Assembly: GCA_965230275.1 (NCBI GenBank)
Contig: CBDDKO010000002.1
Location: 248,001 to 312,000 of the forward strand
Length of the DNA stretch: 64,000 nucleotides
Origin: JAJRRS01 sp965230275
GTDB taxonomy: Bacteria > Planctomycetota > Phycisphaerae > Phycisphaerales > Phycisphaeraceae
Direction: 5' to 3'
The translations under genes were made by a program, and so were the position numbers. Of the stretch, positions 1-6,845 are shown one piece after another. The notes below the pieces were generated by a model that was given only the letters and a program-made list of their open reading frames with translations, made no database searches and was not told the DNA's origin. Every line of letters starts with the position of its first letter. Positions within the stretch are counted from its first letter, which is position 1.

Positions 1-78
1 ATCTATCGCGACCGCTACCGGCGAAACGTGCTGAACGTGCTCGAGAAGCTGCCGCCTGCCAAGCATGGCAGGGAATGA
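1..78 (+). CDS. 3' end of an unidentified gene (partial)
   Basis: The first 25 codons of the window read in frame 1 to a TGA at 76-78 and give a basic tail ending in ..NVLEKLPPAKHGRE. Codon choice is GC-rich like the neighbouring genes and no other frame is better, so this is probably the C-terminus of a protein whose body lies left of the window. The gene directly upstream of ubiE may be another menaquinone-pathway gene, but nothing in these residues shows that. Family unknown. Confidence 0.5.
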   Translation: MYRDRYRRNVLNVLEKLPPAKHGRE

Positions 79-172
79 TGTTCTTTTTGATGTTCGATGT
101 TCGATGTTCAATCTATTAGGATGCGTGTACGACGCTGTTACATTGAAGATTGAACATTGAAGACTGAACCTA
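79..172. repeat. TTGAA/GATGTTC inverted repeat upstream of ubiE
   Basis: The left arm is a run of GATGTTC units (79-112) and the right arm is made of TTGAA/GATTGAACA units (142-167). GATGTTCAATC in the left arm is complementary to GATTGAACATT in the right arm apart from one base. The right arm runs into the ubiE reading frame and supplies its TTG start. It is one of several low-complexity inverted repeats between genes in this window. Confidence 0.6.
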
Positions 173-939
173 CCCCAGAACCCGCCTGGTCGGACGCTGA
201 CCTGTCCGCCGACCGCAATCCTCACGCCGAGGCTGACAAGGCCCGACGTGTCGAGCGGATGTTCGCGGCGATCGCGCATGCGTACGACCTGAACAACCGT
301 CTGCACTCGATGTGGCGCGACCAGGCCTGGCGTCGGGCGGCGGTGAGGATGGCGGAGCTTAAACCAAGTGACCGCGTGCTGGATGTGGCGTGCGGGACGG
401 GGGATTTGGCGATGGCGTTTGCCTACGCCGGCCCGAAGCAGGTACTCGGCGTGGACTTCACCGTGGCCATGCTCCAGATCGCTCAAAACAAGCGATCTAC
501 CCCAACCCCTAACCCCCAATCCCCAACCCCCATCTACCACGCTGGCGATGCGATGCGTCTGCCGCTGCCTGACAAATGCGTGGACGTGGTGAGTATCGCA
601 TTTGGCATCCGCAACGTCGCCGACCCGGCCGTGGCGATGCGCGAGTTTTACCGGGTGCTAAAACCCGGCGGGCGTGTGATCATCCTGGAGTTCAGCACGC
701 CGACGAACCCTGTGATTCGTTTCTTCGACAAGGTCTACCGCGAGAAGGTGATGCCGATCACCGCGAGCCTGATCGCCCGGGACAAGAGCGGGGCGTACAA
801 GTACCTGCCCAAGAGCGTGGACACGTTCGTCGACCGCGGTGGGATGGTCGAGATGATGCGGGCCGCGGGATTCACCGACCCGACGATGAAGCCGCTGACA
901 TTCGGCGTGGCGGTGTGTTATCGAGGGGTGAAAAAGTAA
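157..939 (+). CDS. ubiE: Demethylmenaquinone methyltransferase (UbiE/MenG)
   Basis: SAM-dependent C-methyltransferase that makes menaquinone (or ubiquinone) from its demethyl precursor; cytosolic or membrane-peripheral. The 260-aa protein has the family signature near the N-terminus (VERMFAAIAHAYDLNNR), SAM motif I (VLDVACGTGDLA, about residues 74-85), and the UbiE signatures SIAFGIRNVADP and RVLKPGGRVIILEFS. The TTG at 157 is the only usable start: a stop lies two codons upstream and the next ATG (259) would cut into the first conserved helix. That TTG lies inside an intergenic repeat. An odd Pro/Thr/Ser-rich insertion (about residues 114-126, from CCCCAACCCC-type DNA at 497-531) sits between the motif I region and the acceptor strand. 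The function is clear; the exact N-terminus is not. Confidence 0.9.
   Translation: MKTEPTPEPAWSDADLSADRNPHAEADKARRVERMFAAIAHAYDLNNRLHSMWRDQAWRRAAVRMAELKPSDRVLDVACGTGDLAMAFAYAGPKQVLGVDFTVAMLQIAQNKRSTPTPNPQSPTPIYHAGDAMRLPLPDKCVDVVSIAFGIRNVADPAVAMREFYRVLKPGGRVIILEFSTPTNPVIRFFDKVYREKVMPITASLIARDKSGAYKYLPKSVDTFVDRGGMVEMMRAAGFTDPTMKPLTFGVAVCYRGVKK
497..531 (+). repeat. CCCCAA/CCCCTAA low-complexity tract inside ubiE
   Basis: About 35 bases of C-runs separated by AA, TAA or AAT, unlike the GC-balanced codons on either side. In frame they encode Thr-Pro-Asn-Pro-Gln-Ser-Pro-Thr-Pro. The tract keeps the reading frame and lies in a loop-prone position of the methyltransferase, so it looks like an intergenic-type simple repeat tolerated within a gene. 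Confidence 0.6.
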
Positions 940-1004
940 TCCGAGCCGCGTCGCCCCCGATGCGGTCCGCCGTGAGGGCACGACGGCTCTGTAATTCGAT
1001 TATC

Positions 1005-1030
1005 GTTTAGCGGGCGATCGCAGATCGCCG
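1005..1030 (-). repeat. Dispersed palindrome, GGCGATC..GATCGCC + CGCTAAAC, copy 1
   Basis: On the minus strand this reads CGGCGATC, TGC, GATCGCC, CGCTAAAC. The 7-bp perfect stem has a 3-base loop and a constant tail. Three further copies with the same 26-base layout lie at 2247-2272, 20255-20280 and 58257-58282, all between genes. Here it lies between ubiE and a convergent gene, so a transcript-end hairpin is possible, but there is no T-run. Confidence 0.75.
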
Positions 1031-1067
1031 GGTATGGTAATACACAGGAATTGATGGCGGATTGCGT

Positions 1068-1763
1068 TTACGTGTGTTGGCCCGCTTTGACTCCTACCCA
1101 CTGTTTCAGTGACCGTGCAAAGCGTTGTGATATTGCATCGTCATGTTGTTCTACAACGCGGCTGAATTCATCAAAGGAAATGATGTCGTTCCCGTCACCA
1201 TTGGGTTGGATGTAGACGATGATGCACTCGGAGACGGATGAGGTGATGTTGATGGCATCAGTGGCCTCTGCCACTCCCTGAAGGTTATGGTTTTTCATGA
1301 TCTGCTTCAACTGGTCGGGGATACGGAGTTGATTCATCGATTCCAGCAGTTCAAGCAAGGCGAAGTACTTCCTTTTGGCGTTGGAAGCGCGAAAGATGTG
1401 CAGCACACCATCCAGCAGGCCGGTGAAACCCACATCTCTAGAAGCAAGCAGGTATTTGTCCTGACTCTCGCGCCGGGACAATCCCTCGGTCTTCAACTCC
1501 ACAAGGATCGCCTTGTCAGCGTCAGCCGACAGGGTGATGTAGTCGATCTTGTATGACTTGTTGATTGGAATGTCGGGATAGATCGTGCCGATCCTAACAG
1601 GGAACTCTGGGATGATCTGGTCGGCTATAGGGATGCCCAGTTTGGCTTCCAGAACGTCGGGCAGGTAGAGGGAAAAGAACAGATCGGCACGTCGCTCAAG
1701 CTGGTAGTTGGGCAGGTGACGCCAAGTATCCATACGGTTGAACAACGTGTCGATGTGTGCCAT
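1068..1763 (-). CDS. PD-(D/E)XK nuclease-like hypothetical protein
   Basis: 231 aa, unidentified by name. Residues 70-95 show a plausible PD-(D/E)XK core: YPDIP, then KIDYITL (Asp74), a turn, and AILVELKT (Glu89-x-Lys91), the order and spacing typical of restriction-type nucleases. A helical segment (LEAKLGI) precedes it. There is no signal peptide or membrane segment. The start is well supported: ATG at 1763 follows GGAGGTGT five bases upstream. Base composition is clearly less GC-rich than the flanking genes, and it stands alone between ubiE and tRNA-Pro, which suggests acquisition by transfer. No methyltransferase or partner gene is adjacent, so a restriction-modification role is not supported. 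The nuclease fold is an inference. Confidence 0.65.
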   Translation of the reverse strand: MAHIDTLFNRMDTWRHLPNYQLERRADLFFSLYLPDVLEAKLGIPIADQIIPEFPVRIGTIYPDIPINKSYKIDYITLSADADKAILVELKTEGLSRRESQDKYLLASRDVGFTGLLDGVLHIFRASNAKRKYFALLELLESMNQLRIPDQLKQIMKNHNLQGVAEATDAINITSSVSECIIVYIQPNGDGNDIISFDEFSRVVEQHDDAISQRFARSLKQWVGVKAGQHT

Positions 1764-2025
1764 GTTGACACCTCCGGAGACAGAAGTCGTCAGCTATAGG
1801 TCTTTGGTTAACTATAACAGGATTGTGCTCCGGGCTTCGCCCTGCGCAGCGCCTTCGGCGTGAACCTGCGACAGCGTCGGCTGCGCCGCCGCGTCTCAGA
1901 ACCGAATCCGTCGTCCATATCCATGAAAAAACCCGCCTTGATTGCACTGCGCTGCGCTTCGTGGAATCCTGTCGCCGTGTCCGCTTTGCGTCCACTCATC
2001 GGGCTGCGCCCGCTGGCCGATCATG
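1764..2025. other. Gene-free stretch before tRNA-Pro
   Basis: About 260 bases between the divergent start of the PD-(D/E)XK-like gene and the tRNA-Pro terminator. It holds several short GC-rich mirror or palindromic bits (CTTCGCC, GCGCAGCGCC, TGCGCTGCGCTTCG) that look like decayed repeat sequence. No reading frame with a plausible start and codon use is seen. Confidence 0.4.
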
Positions 2026-2051
2026 CAAAAAGCCGACCTTTCGGCCGGCTT
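2026..2051 (-). terminator. Rho-independent terminator of tRNA-Pro
   Basis: Read on the minus strand: a stem AAGCCGGCC / GGTCGGCTT with a GAAA tetraloop, followed directly by a T-run (complement of A 2027-2031). It lies just downstream of the tRNA-Pro 3' end. An outer pairing of CCGATCATGCA with TGCATGATCGG extends the stem on both sides. Confidence 0.75.
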
Positions 2052-2060
2052 CGTGCATGA

Positions 2061-2134
2061 TCGGGGCGACAGGATTTGAACCTGCGACCTTTCGCCCCCC
2101 AGACGAACGCTCTACCAAGCTGAGCTACGCCCCG
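2061..2134 (-). tRNA. tRNA-Pro (anticodon GGG)
   Basis: The minus strand folds as a complete cloverleaf: acceptor stem CGGGGCG/CGCCCCG, D-arm GCTCAGCTTGGTAGAGC, anticodon stem TTCGT/GCGAA around the loop CTGGGGG (anticodon GGG), a T-arm with GGTTCAAATCC, and discriminator A. CCA is not encoded. A spurious open frame on the opposite strand passes through it and should not be annotated. Confidence 0.95.
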
Positions 2135-2246
2135 TTGGCGTGAATCAGGGATTTTAGCTGGCTAAGGGGTGAGCCGCAAGCTGTCGGAGTCGGGTGGGAT
2201 GCGTGTGTCGAAGTGCGGTATATCACTGGGCTGGGCGGTTATAACG

Positions 2247-2272
2247 CGGCGATCTTCGATCGCCCGCTAAAC
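2247..2272 (+). repeat. Dispersed palindrome, GGCGATC..GATCGCC + CGCTAAAC, copy 2
   Basis: Same 26-base layout as at 1005-1030, here with TTC in the loop. It lies between tRNA-Pro and the PilZ gene, downstream of the 3' end of the PilZ gene. Confidence 0.75.
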
Positions 2273-2321
2273 GGCGTGATCGGTGGGTAGGGGACGGATG
2301 CGAAACTTCTCGGGGGGGCAG

Positions 2322-2987
2322 TCACTTGCCCCAGTTGGTCACGTTGGCGACGCCGTCGTCGACGGTCTGGACGGCGGCGGCGATGGGCAGCAGTGAGCGG
2401 ACCTGTTGGGCCTCGTCGGGGCCGAGGTCGACAAACTCCAGACCCATCTCGTAATTCTTGTCTTTCTGGCGCAGCCACGCGACCCTTGCGGTGACGTGGA
2501 GCTTGTGATCGAGACACTTGAGGTCCAGTTCGAGGCGGTCGTCCGTCTGCTTATTGGCCCGGCCCTTGCCACGGATCATGACGCCCGAGGCGGACATGTT
2601 AACGACTTCGCCTAGCTGGCAGGACAGCAACTCGCAGGCCACACGCCCGTGACGGCGGCGCTGATCGGGGTCGTCGTGCCCGGCCTGACCACGGCCCAGG
2701 TCGACTTCGCCGGGATTGAATTTGTACTGATCGTCGATGCAGACCCAGCCCTTGTCATCGTCATTGGAGGCGTAAGTCAGGTATGTGCTGACCAGGGCGT
2801 AGCGCGTCTGTTCGGGCACCCGGCCACGCAGCCCGGTCCAGAACTGGAAGCGGTCGATCTCTTCAGCCACCTGGTGAGCGGTCAGCCAGCCACTTGGCCA
2901 GTTCGGTCCCTGGACCTGGTCCTGGATGTCCCGGCTGAAGTTGGTATGACGCTCGAGAAACTCCAACACTTCCTTGATCGCGTTCAT
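2322..2987 (-). CDS. PilZ-domain protein (c-di-GMP binding)
   Basis: Probable cytosolic c-di-GMP receptor. The C-terminal half carries the PilZ signature: an Arg-rich RRRHGRV (the RxxxR element), then a strand and NMSASG (the D/NxSxxG element), followed by beta strands to ARVAWLRQKDKNYEMGLEF. The N-terminal half (about 100 residues, helical, with a WTGLRGRVPEQTRYALVSTYLTY stretch) is not recognised. ATG at 2987 is preferred because GAGGG lies 7 bases upstream; an in-frame GTG at 3053 adds 22 residues but has no ribosome site. 221 aa. The HD-GYP protein at 7.9 kb is a possible antagonist in c-di-GMP signalling, but they share no operon. Confidence 0.85.
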   Translation of the reverse strand: MNAIKEVLEFLERHTNFSRDIQDQVQGPNWPSGWLTAHQVAEEIDRFQFWTGLRGRVPEQTRYALVSTYLTYASNDDDKGWVCIDDQYKFNPGEVDLGRGQAGHDDPDQRRRHGRVACELLSCQLGEVVNMSASGVMIRGKGRANKQTDDRLELDLKCLDHKLHVTARVAWLRQKDKNYEMGLEFVDLGPDEAQQVRSLLPIAAAVQTVDDGVANVTNWGK

Positions 2988-3214
2988 CTCGTGGCCCTCG
3001 GGTAGCTCGGGATACGGGCGTGATACTGCATATCGCTTGGTACTTATCGACACGAATCGATGGCTGCTTTTGTAGGTATTCCTCGGGAATTCAGGCCGGG
3101 AACCCGGCTGTGAGGGTTAACTTGTTAATGCGAAGCCGTGCCCGGGGGATAGTGGGGCCCGAGCCCGAGAGGCTTATCTGGGCAGAACGGCCCTTTGTGA
3201 CGGTTGGCATGGGT

Positions 3215-3243
3215 TTGACAGCGTTAGCGGGCGTGCATAACCT
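3215..3243 (+). promoter_or_regulatory. Sigma-70-type promoter of tRNA-His
   Basis: A perfect -35 TTGACA (3215-3220), a 17-base spacer, and -10 TAACCT (3238-3243). The expected transcription start is near 3250, about 23 bases before the tRNA. Confidence 0.65.
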
Positions 3244-3272
3244 GCTGCCCGGGCGGTAAAATACGCCTGGAT

Positions 3273-3346
3273 GGTGACCATAGCTCAATCGGTAGAGCAC
3301 CGCGTTGTGGTCGCGGGGGTTGCGGGTTCAAGTCCCGTTGGTCACC
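3273..3346 (+). tRNA. tRNA-His (anticodon GTG)
   Basis: The cloverleaf has the extra G at position -1 pairing with C73, as expected for tRNA-His: GGTGACCA pairs with TGGTCACC. D-arm GCTCAATCGGTAGAGC, anticodon stem CCGCG/CGCGG around TTGTGGT (anticodon GTG), and T-arm GGGTTCAAGTCCC. CCA is not encoded. Confidence 0.95.
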
Positions 3347-3435
3347 CTTAACATCATCGAATCGCCGATCGGGCACACGTATCGGACCCACGTCAGGCCC
3401 GGCCGGCACCAGCTGAGGAATATGGATATTCGCAG

Positions 3436-4263
3436 ATGCTGGCACACAGAATCCACTTTATTAATCGCCGTCTGCACCGAGAATTGATCGGTTTTGGCGA
3501 GTTCACGCTGTTCACGCTGTCGGCCCTGAGGTGGACGCTGCGTGGGGCGGGGGGCTACGGGCGGATGAAGCTGCTGGTCCCGCAGCTGTATTCGGTGGGG
3601 ACCAAGAGCATCCCGGTGGTGGCGCTGGTGGGGGCATTCGTCGGGGCGGTGCTGGGCGTGGAGATGTTCGAGCAGTTCAAGGCGTTCGGCCAGGAAGGTC
3701 GGCTGGGCGGGGTGATCCATATATCGGTGGTCAAGCAGATCGGGCCTGTGCTGGCGGCGGTGATGATCGCCGGGCGCGTCGGCGGGGCGGTGAGCGCAGA
3801 GCTCGGGTCGATGCGCGTGACCGAGCAGCTCGACGCGCTGCGCGTGATGGGCAGCGACCCGATACGTCACCTGGTAGTGCCGCGCGTGTTGGCGTGCCTG
3901 ATCATGGTGCCGGTGCTGACGGTGTTCAGCGACCTGCTCGGTATCGTCGGGAGTTACCTGGTCGTCGTGCAGGGCTTCGGGGTGGACAACACCGAGTACT
4001 GGACCTTCTCGAAAGAGTTCGTCGGCAACTGGGACCTCTTTACGGGGCTGGTCAAGAGCGTCGTGTTCGGTTTGATGATCGGGCTGATCAGCTGTTACAA
4101 AGGCTTTAACTGCGGCACCGGCGCTTCGGGTGTGGGTCGTGCGGCGACCGAGGCGTTTGTGATCAGTTTTATCGCGATCATCATCACCAACTTCTTCCTC
4201 GCCAAGATCATGAAAGACCTCTACAGCCTGATCTACGGCGACGCGGTCATCGGTATCGGGTAA
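3436..4263 (+). CDS. MlaE/YrbE-family ABC transporter permease
   Basis: 275-aa integral inner-membrane permease of the MlaE family, which moves phospholipid or other lipids between the membranes with an MlaF ATPase and an MCE-domain MlaD. Family features are seen: an amphipathic N-terminal helix, hydrophobic segments around residues 50-70, 90-115 and 140-175, the conserved loop GGAVSAELGSMRVTEQLDAL, GSDPIRHLVVPR, and the C-terminal GASGVGRAATEAFV motif. The gene stands alone: tRNA-His lies upstream and a convergent sppA downstream, with no ATPase or MCE gene in the window. The partners must be elsewhere. ATG at 3436 fits the family N-terminus. Confidence 0.88.
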   Translation: MLAHRIHFINRRLHRELIGFGEFTLFTLSALRWTLRGAGGYGRMKLLVPQLYSVGTKSIPVVALVGAFVGAVLGVEMFEQFKAFGQEGRLGGVIHISVVKQIGPVLAAVMIAGRVGGAVSAELGSMRVTEQLDALRVMGSDPIRHLVVPRVLACLIMVPVLTVFSDLLGIVGSYLVVVQGFGVDNTEYWTFSKEFVGNWDLFTGLVKSVVFGLMIGLISCYKGFNCGTGASGVGRAATEAFVISFIAIIITNFFLAKIMKDLYSLIYGDAVIGIG

Positions 4264-4269
4264 GCGTTT

Positions 4270-4348
4270 GTGGTTGGTGATTAGTGATTCGTGGTTAGGC
4301 AGACCGCACCCGCGTTGCGGGCGGGCTAGTTTAGTTTTCACCAACCAC
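4270..4348. repeat. Inverted repeat with CCCGC-GTT-GCGGG hairpin between mlaE and sppA
   Basis: GTGGTTGGTGA at 4270-4280 is perfectly complementary to TCACCAACCAC at 4338-4348. Between the arms lies CCCGCGTTGCGGG (4309-4321), a 5-bp palindrome also found at 38342-38354 and 40130-40142. The position between convergent genes fits a bidirectional transcript end, though there is no clear T-run. Confidence 0.6.
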
Positions 4349-4365
4349 CAGCCACCACTTCTCTA

Positions 4366-5376
4366 TCACCACTCTGGGAGCCAGAGGTAGTACACGCCAA
4401 GCGGGGTATCGAAGCCCGGGAGGGGGTCGGTCATGTTCAGCTGCATCAGGTTGACCTGCGTGGCTATGGGAGAGGCGACGGGCGATTGGGCATAGGGCGA
4501 GCCGACGTAGGCGAGCGGGCGGTGGTAGACGATGAGGTCTGAGGCTGATAGACCCGCTAGTTGCTCGGCTAGTTTGTGTGCATCATGAATGTCGCCGACC
4601 GCGTCAGCCAGGCCCACGGCGACGGCCTGCTCGCCGCCCATGACGCGCCCGTCGGTCAGGTTGTCAAACTGGTCGGCGGGGATGTTGGGCCTTGCCTCGC
4701 GGACGACGTTGACGAAGCGGGCGTAGAAGTCGTCGACCAATCCCTGAAGAACCTCTCGGTGGTCTTCGGTGAGTGTGGTCAGGGGGGAGCCGGCCTCTTT
4801 GTTCTTGCCGCTGGTCAGGGCTTCGGCGTGGATGCCGATCTTGGAGAGCGCGGGCTTGACGCTGATGGTCTGGACGATGACGCCGATGCTGCCGACGACC
4901 GAGGTCGGGTAGGTCACGATCTGGTCGGCGGCGCAGGCGAGGTAGTACCCGCCGCTGGCGGTGACGTCCATCATCAGCGCGACGACGGGCTTGCCCGTTT
5001 CCTCACGGAACCGGCGGACCTCACGGTACATCGCGTCGCTGGCGGTCACCCCGCCGCCCGGCGTGTTCAGACGGAGCACGACGGCCTTGACCGAGGGGTC
5101 GTTCGCCGCGGCTTCGAGTTTCTCGTGCAGGGCGCTGACGGGATTCTCGCCTTTCTGGATCAGCCCGGGCTTAGGCGCGTTGATGATCATCCCCGAGACA
5201 TCGATGACGGCAACCTTGTCGCTAAACCATTGGCCGTCTTCCACGACCACCGTCGAGGTGAGCGCCTGATCCCCGGGCGTGACGCCAAGCGAGAAGTGCA
5301 CCGGCCCGCAGCCGGAGAGCAGCAACATGCCGACGATAAGCGACACCGTCACATTGATTCGGTTGAATAAGCTCAT
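4366..5376 (-). CDS. sppA: Signal peptide peptidase SppA-like serine protease (S49 family), lipoprotein
   Basis: 336-aa envelope protease that degrades cleaved signal peptides or membrane proteins. The N-terminus has a short basic start, a hydrophobic stretch and a lipobox LLLSGC, so it is predicted to be a lipoprotein rather than a membrane-spanning SppA. The S49 core is clear: VKAVVLRLNTPGGG, the nucleophile motif DVTASGGYYLACAAD, VGSIGVI, and the general-base lysine region SGKNKEAGSP. Single-domain (short) form. ATG at 5376 is chosen because GGGAG lies just upstream and the signal peptide starts here; the open frame runs 48 codons further without a signal. It diverges from the gene at 5541. 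Confidence 0.88.
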   Translation of the reverse strand: MSLFNRINVTVSLIVGMLLLSGCGPVHFSLGVTPGDQALTSTVVVEDGQWFSDKVAVIDVSGMIINAPKPGLIQKGENPVSALHEKLEAAANDPSVKAVVLRLNTPGGGVTASDAMYREVRRFREETGKPVVALMMDVTASGGYYLACAADQIVTYPTSVVGSIGVIVQTISVKPALSKIGIHAEALTSGKNKEAGSPLTTLTEDHREVLQGLVDDFYARFVNVVREARPNIPADQFDNLTDGRVMGGEQAVAVGLADAVGDIHDAHKLAEQLAGLSASDLIVYHRPLAYVGSPYAQSPVASPIATQVNLMQLNMTDPLPGFDTPLGVYYLWLPEW

Positions 5377-5540
5377 GATCCGCTCCCTTGATCCTCGGGG
5401 TACCGGGTCGATACGGGTAAATGGTATCAGCCGAAGGCTACGCAAGCTTCTCCAATCGGCTGTCGTCAATCCTAGCACAGATGAGCTATAATCTGCGACT
5501 GAATTATGTAGGTACGTCATTTGTCACGCGGGGATCTACG

Positions 5541-6824
5541 ATGGTTCATATCCGAGATGCGGTGGTTTGCTTCGTTATCGTTGGCCTGTTCGGGATCATT
5601 GTGCCGGTTTGTGCACAGGCGACCGAGCAGCCCAAGTCGGCAACCCGTCAGGCGCAGGCCGCCGCGGCACGGCAGGCCGAAGCCGACGCCCAGACCGAGC
5701 GGCTCCGCGCGGAGGCTCAAGAGGCGTATGACGACCTGGTCGATGCTTACATGCACAACCGTTGGGAAGAGTTGGAGCAGCTCGCCGCGACGATCCGTCG
5801 GTACCAGCGTTTCCATGATCGGCAGCAGCGGCTGGATGTCCGCTACATCCAGAGCACGGACAGTTCGTTCCGCCCCAAGTGGTGGGACAAGTGTTCGCAC
5901 CCGTCGAACGTCAGTTTCAAGGCCGAGCTCTGGGACCGGCCGTTGATGGCCAACTACATGCCCGGCCAGGACCTGGGGGCCCAGGCGGTGAGTATTCAAA
6001 GCTACGTCCGTAACCGCCGTTACTACTACGACCTGAAAGTCATCGTGACCTGGAAGCCGAGCATGGTGAACAGCGACACGCCGGCGACGGGGAAGCTTGC
6101 CGAGATACATGACGTGAAACTCGGCGACATCGGTGAGGTGATCGTCTGGCATGAGCTTGGGCACTGCTATATCACCAACTACCTGCCGAACGACCATGTG
6201 GTTGAGTTGTACCGCGAGCACAAGATCCTTTTCAGCCATCTCCAGGAGTTCTACGCCGACCTGACCGCGATTTATCACGCCAGCCCCGGGGCCCGTCGTG
6301 TCGCGTTGATGCTGAGGCTGGACGGGTTGGATCGTTATAACGAGTCGCAGCAGCACGCACGAGCGTCACACGCCATAGGCTCGCTGATCCTCCTGGAGGT
6401 GCTGGACAACCCGGACGACTGGCCCAGCTTCCACTTCCCGCCGGCGGTCCCCGATCAGCAGGTCGAGCTGAACAGCATCATCTATCTTTACGAGCATATG
6501 GACCCGGACTGGTCGCTGAATGAAGCGCGTGCTCTGCGTGAACTGGTGGGCGACTTTATCAAGAAGTCGGGAGAGAAGACGTTACGCGCGCGTGGCGTCG
6601 TGCCGCTGCCGAACAAGCTGAAGTTCAGCATTCTGGCGGGGCAGGACCGCAAGCACCAGGCGGCGCGTGATGCGTATGTCGCCAAGAAGCTCAAGGCGCT
6701 GATCGCTGCGGGCCGGGCAGACACGCTGGTGGAAGGCGAGACCTACGAGCCGCCGGTCCGGAACGTGCGCCAACTGGAAGCAGACGAAGCGGGCGAGCTG
6801 CTGAGGGTGGATATCCCGATGTGA
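5541..6824 (+). CDS. Secreted HELGH zinc-metallopeptidase-like protein
   Basis: 427 aa, family not recognised. A signal peptide (hydrophobic residues 8-22, then VCAQA) shows export. An Ala/Gln/Glu-rich helical segment follows (about 30-75). The key feature is H204-E-L-G-H208 followed 28 residues later by E236 in EFYAD, the arrangement HExxH...ExxxD of gluzincin-type zinc peptidases. The ligand set looks complete. ATG at 5541 is chosen because it begins the signal peptide and has GGGGA upstream; the longer frame from 5421 would bury it. The gene diverges from sppA with about 165 bases between the starts, so the two envelope proteases might share control. The substrate is unknown. Confidence 0.7.
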   Translation: MVHIRDAVVCFVIVGLFGIIVPVCAQATEQPKSATRQAQAAAARQAEADAQTERLRAEAQEAYDDLVDAYMHNRWEELEQLAATIRRYQRFHDRQQRLDVRYIQSTDSSFRPKWWDKCSHPSNVSFKAELWDRPLMANYMPGQDLGAQAVSIQSYVRNRRYYYDLKVIVTWKPSMVNSDTPATGKLAEIHDVKLGDIGEVIVWHELGHCYITNYLPNDHVVELYREHKILFSHLQEFYADLTAIYHASPGARRVALMLRLDGLDRYNESQQHARASHAIGSLILLEVLDNPDDWPSFHFPPAVPDQQVELNSIIYLYEHMDPDWSLNEARALRELVGDFIKKSGEKTLRARGVVPLPNKLKFSILAGQDRKHQAARDAYVAKKLKALIAAGRADTLVEGETYEPPVRNVRQLEADEAGELLRVDIPM

Positions 6825-6845
6825 TCCAGTTAGTTACTTGGCGGA

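Noticed and set aside
1823..2143. Plus-strand open frame ending in IGATGFEPATFRPPDERST-like residues
   Set aside because: This is the well-known false translation of a tRNA gene on the other strand (here tRNA-Pro).
2061..3346. Genomic island inserted at the tRNA-Pro or tRNA-His genes
   Set aside because: No integrase, no direct repeat of a tRNA 3' end and no cargo; only one foreign-looking gene is near.
3328..4344. Long open frame on the minus strand opposite the MlaE permease gene
   Set aside because: Its translation is full of His, Arg, Pro and Gln typical of an antisense frame of a high-GC gene, and the plus-strand frame is a clear MlaE protein.
5421..5540. Upstream start of the HELGH protein gene at 5421
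   Set aside because: It would put 40 residues in front of a good signal peptide, and the ATG at 5541 has its own ribosome site.
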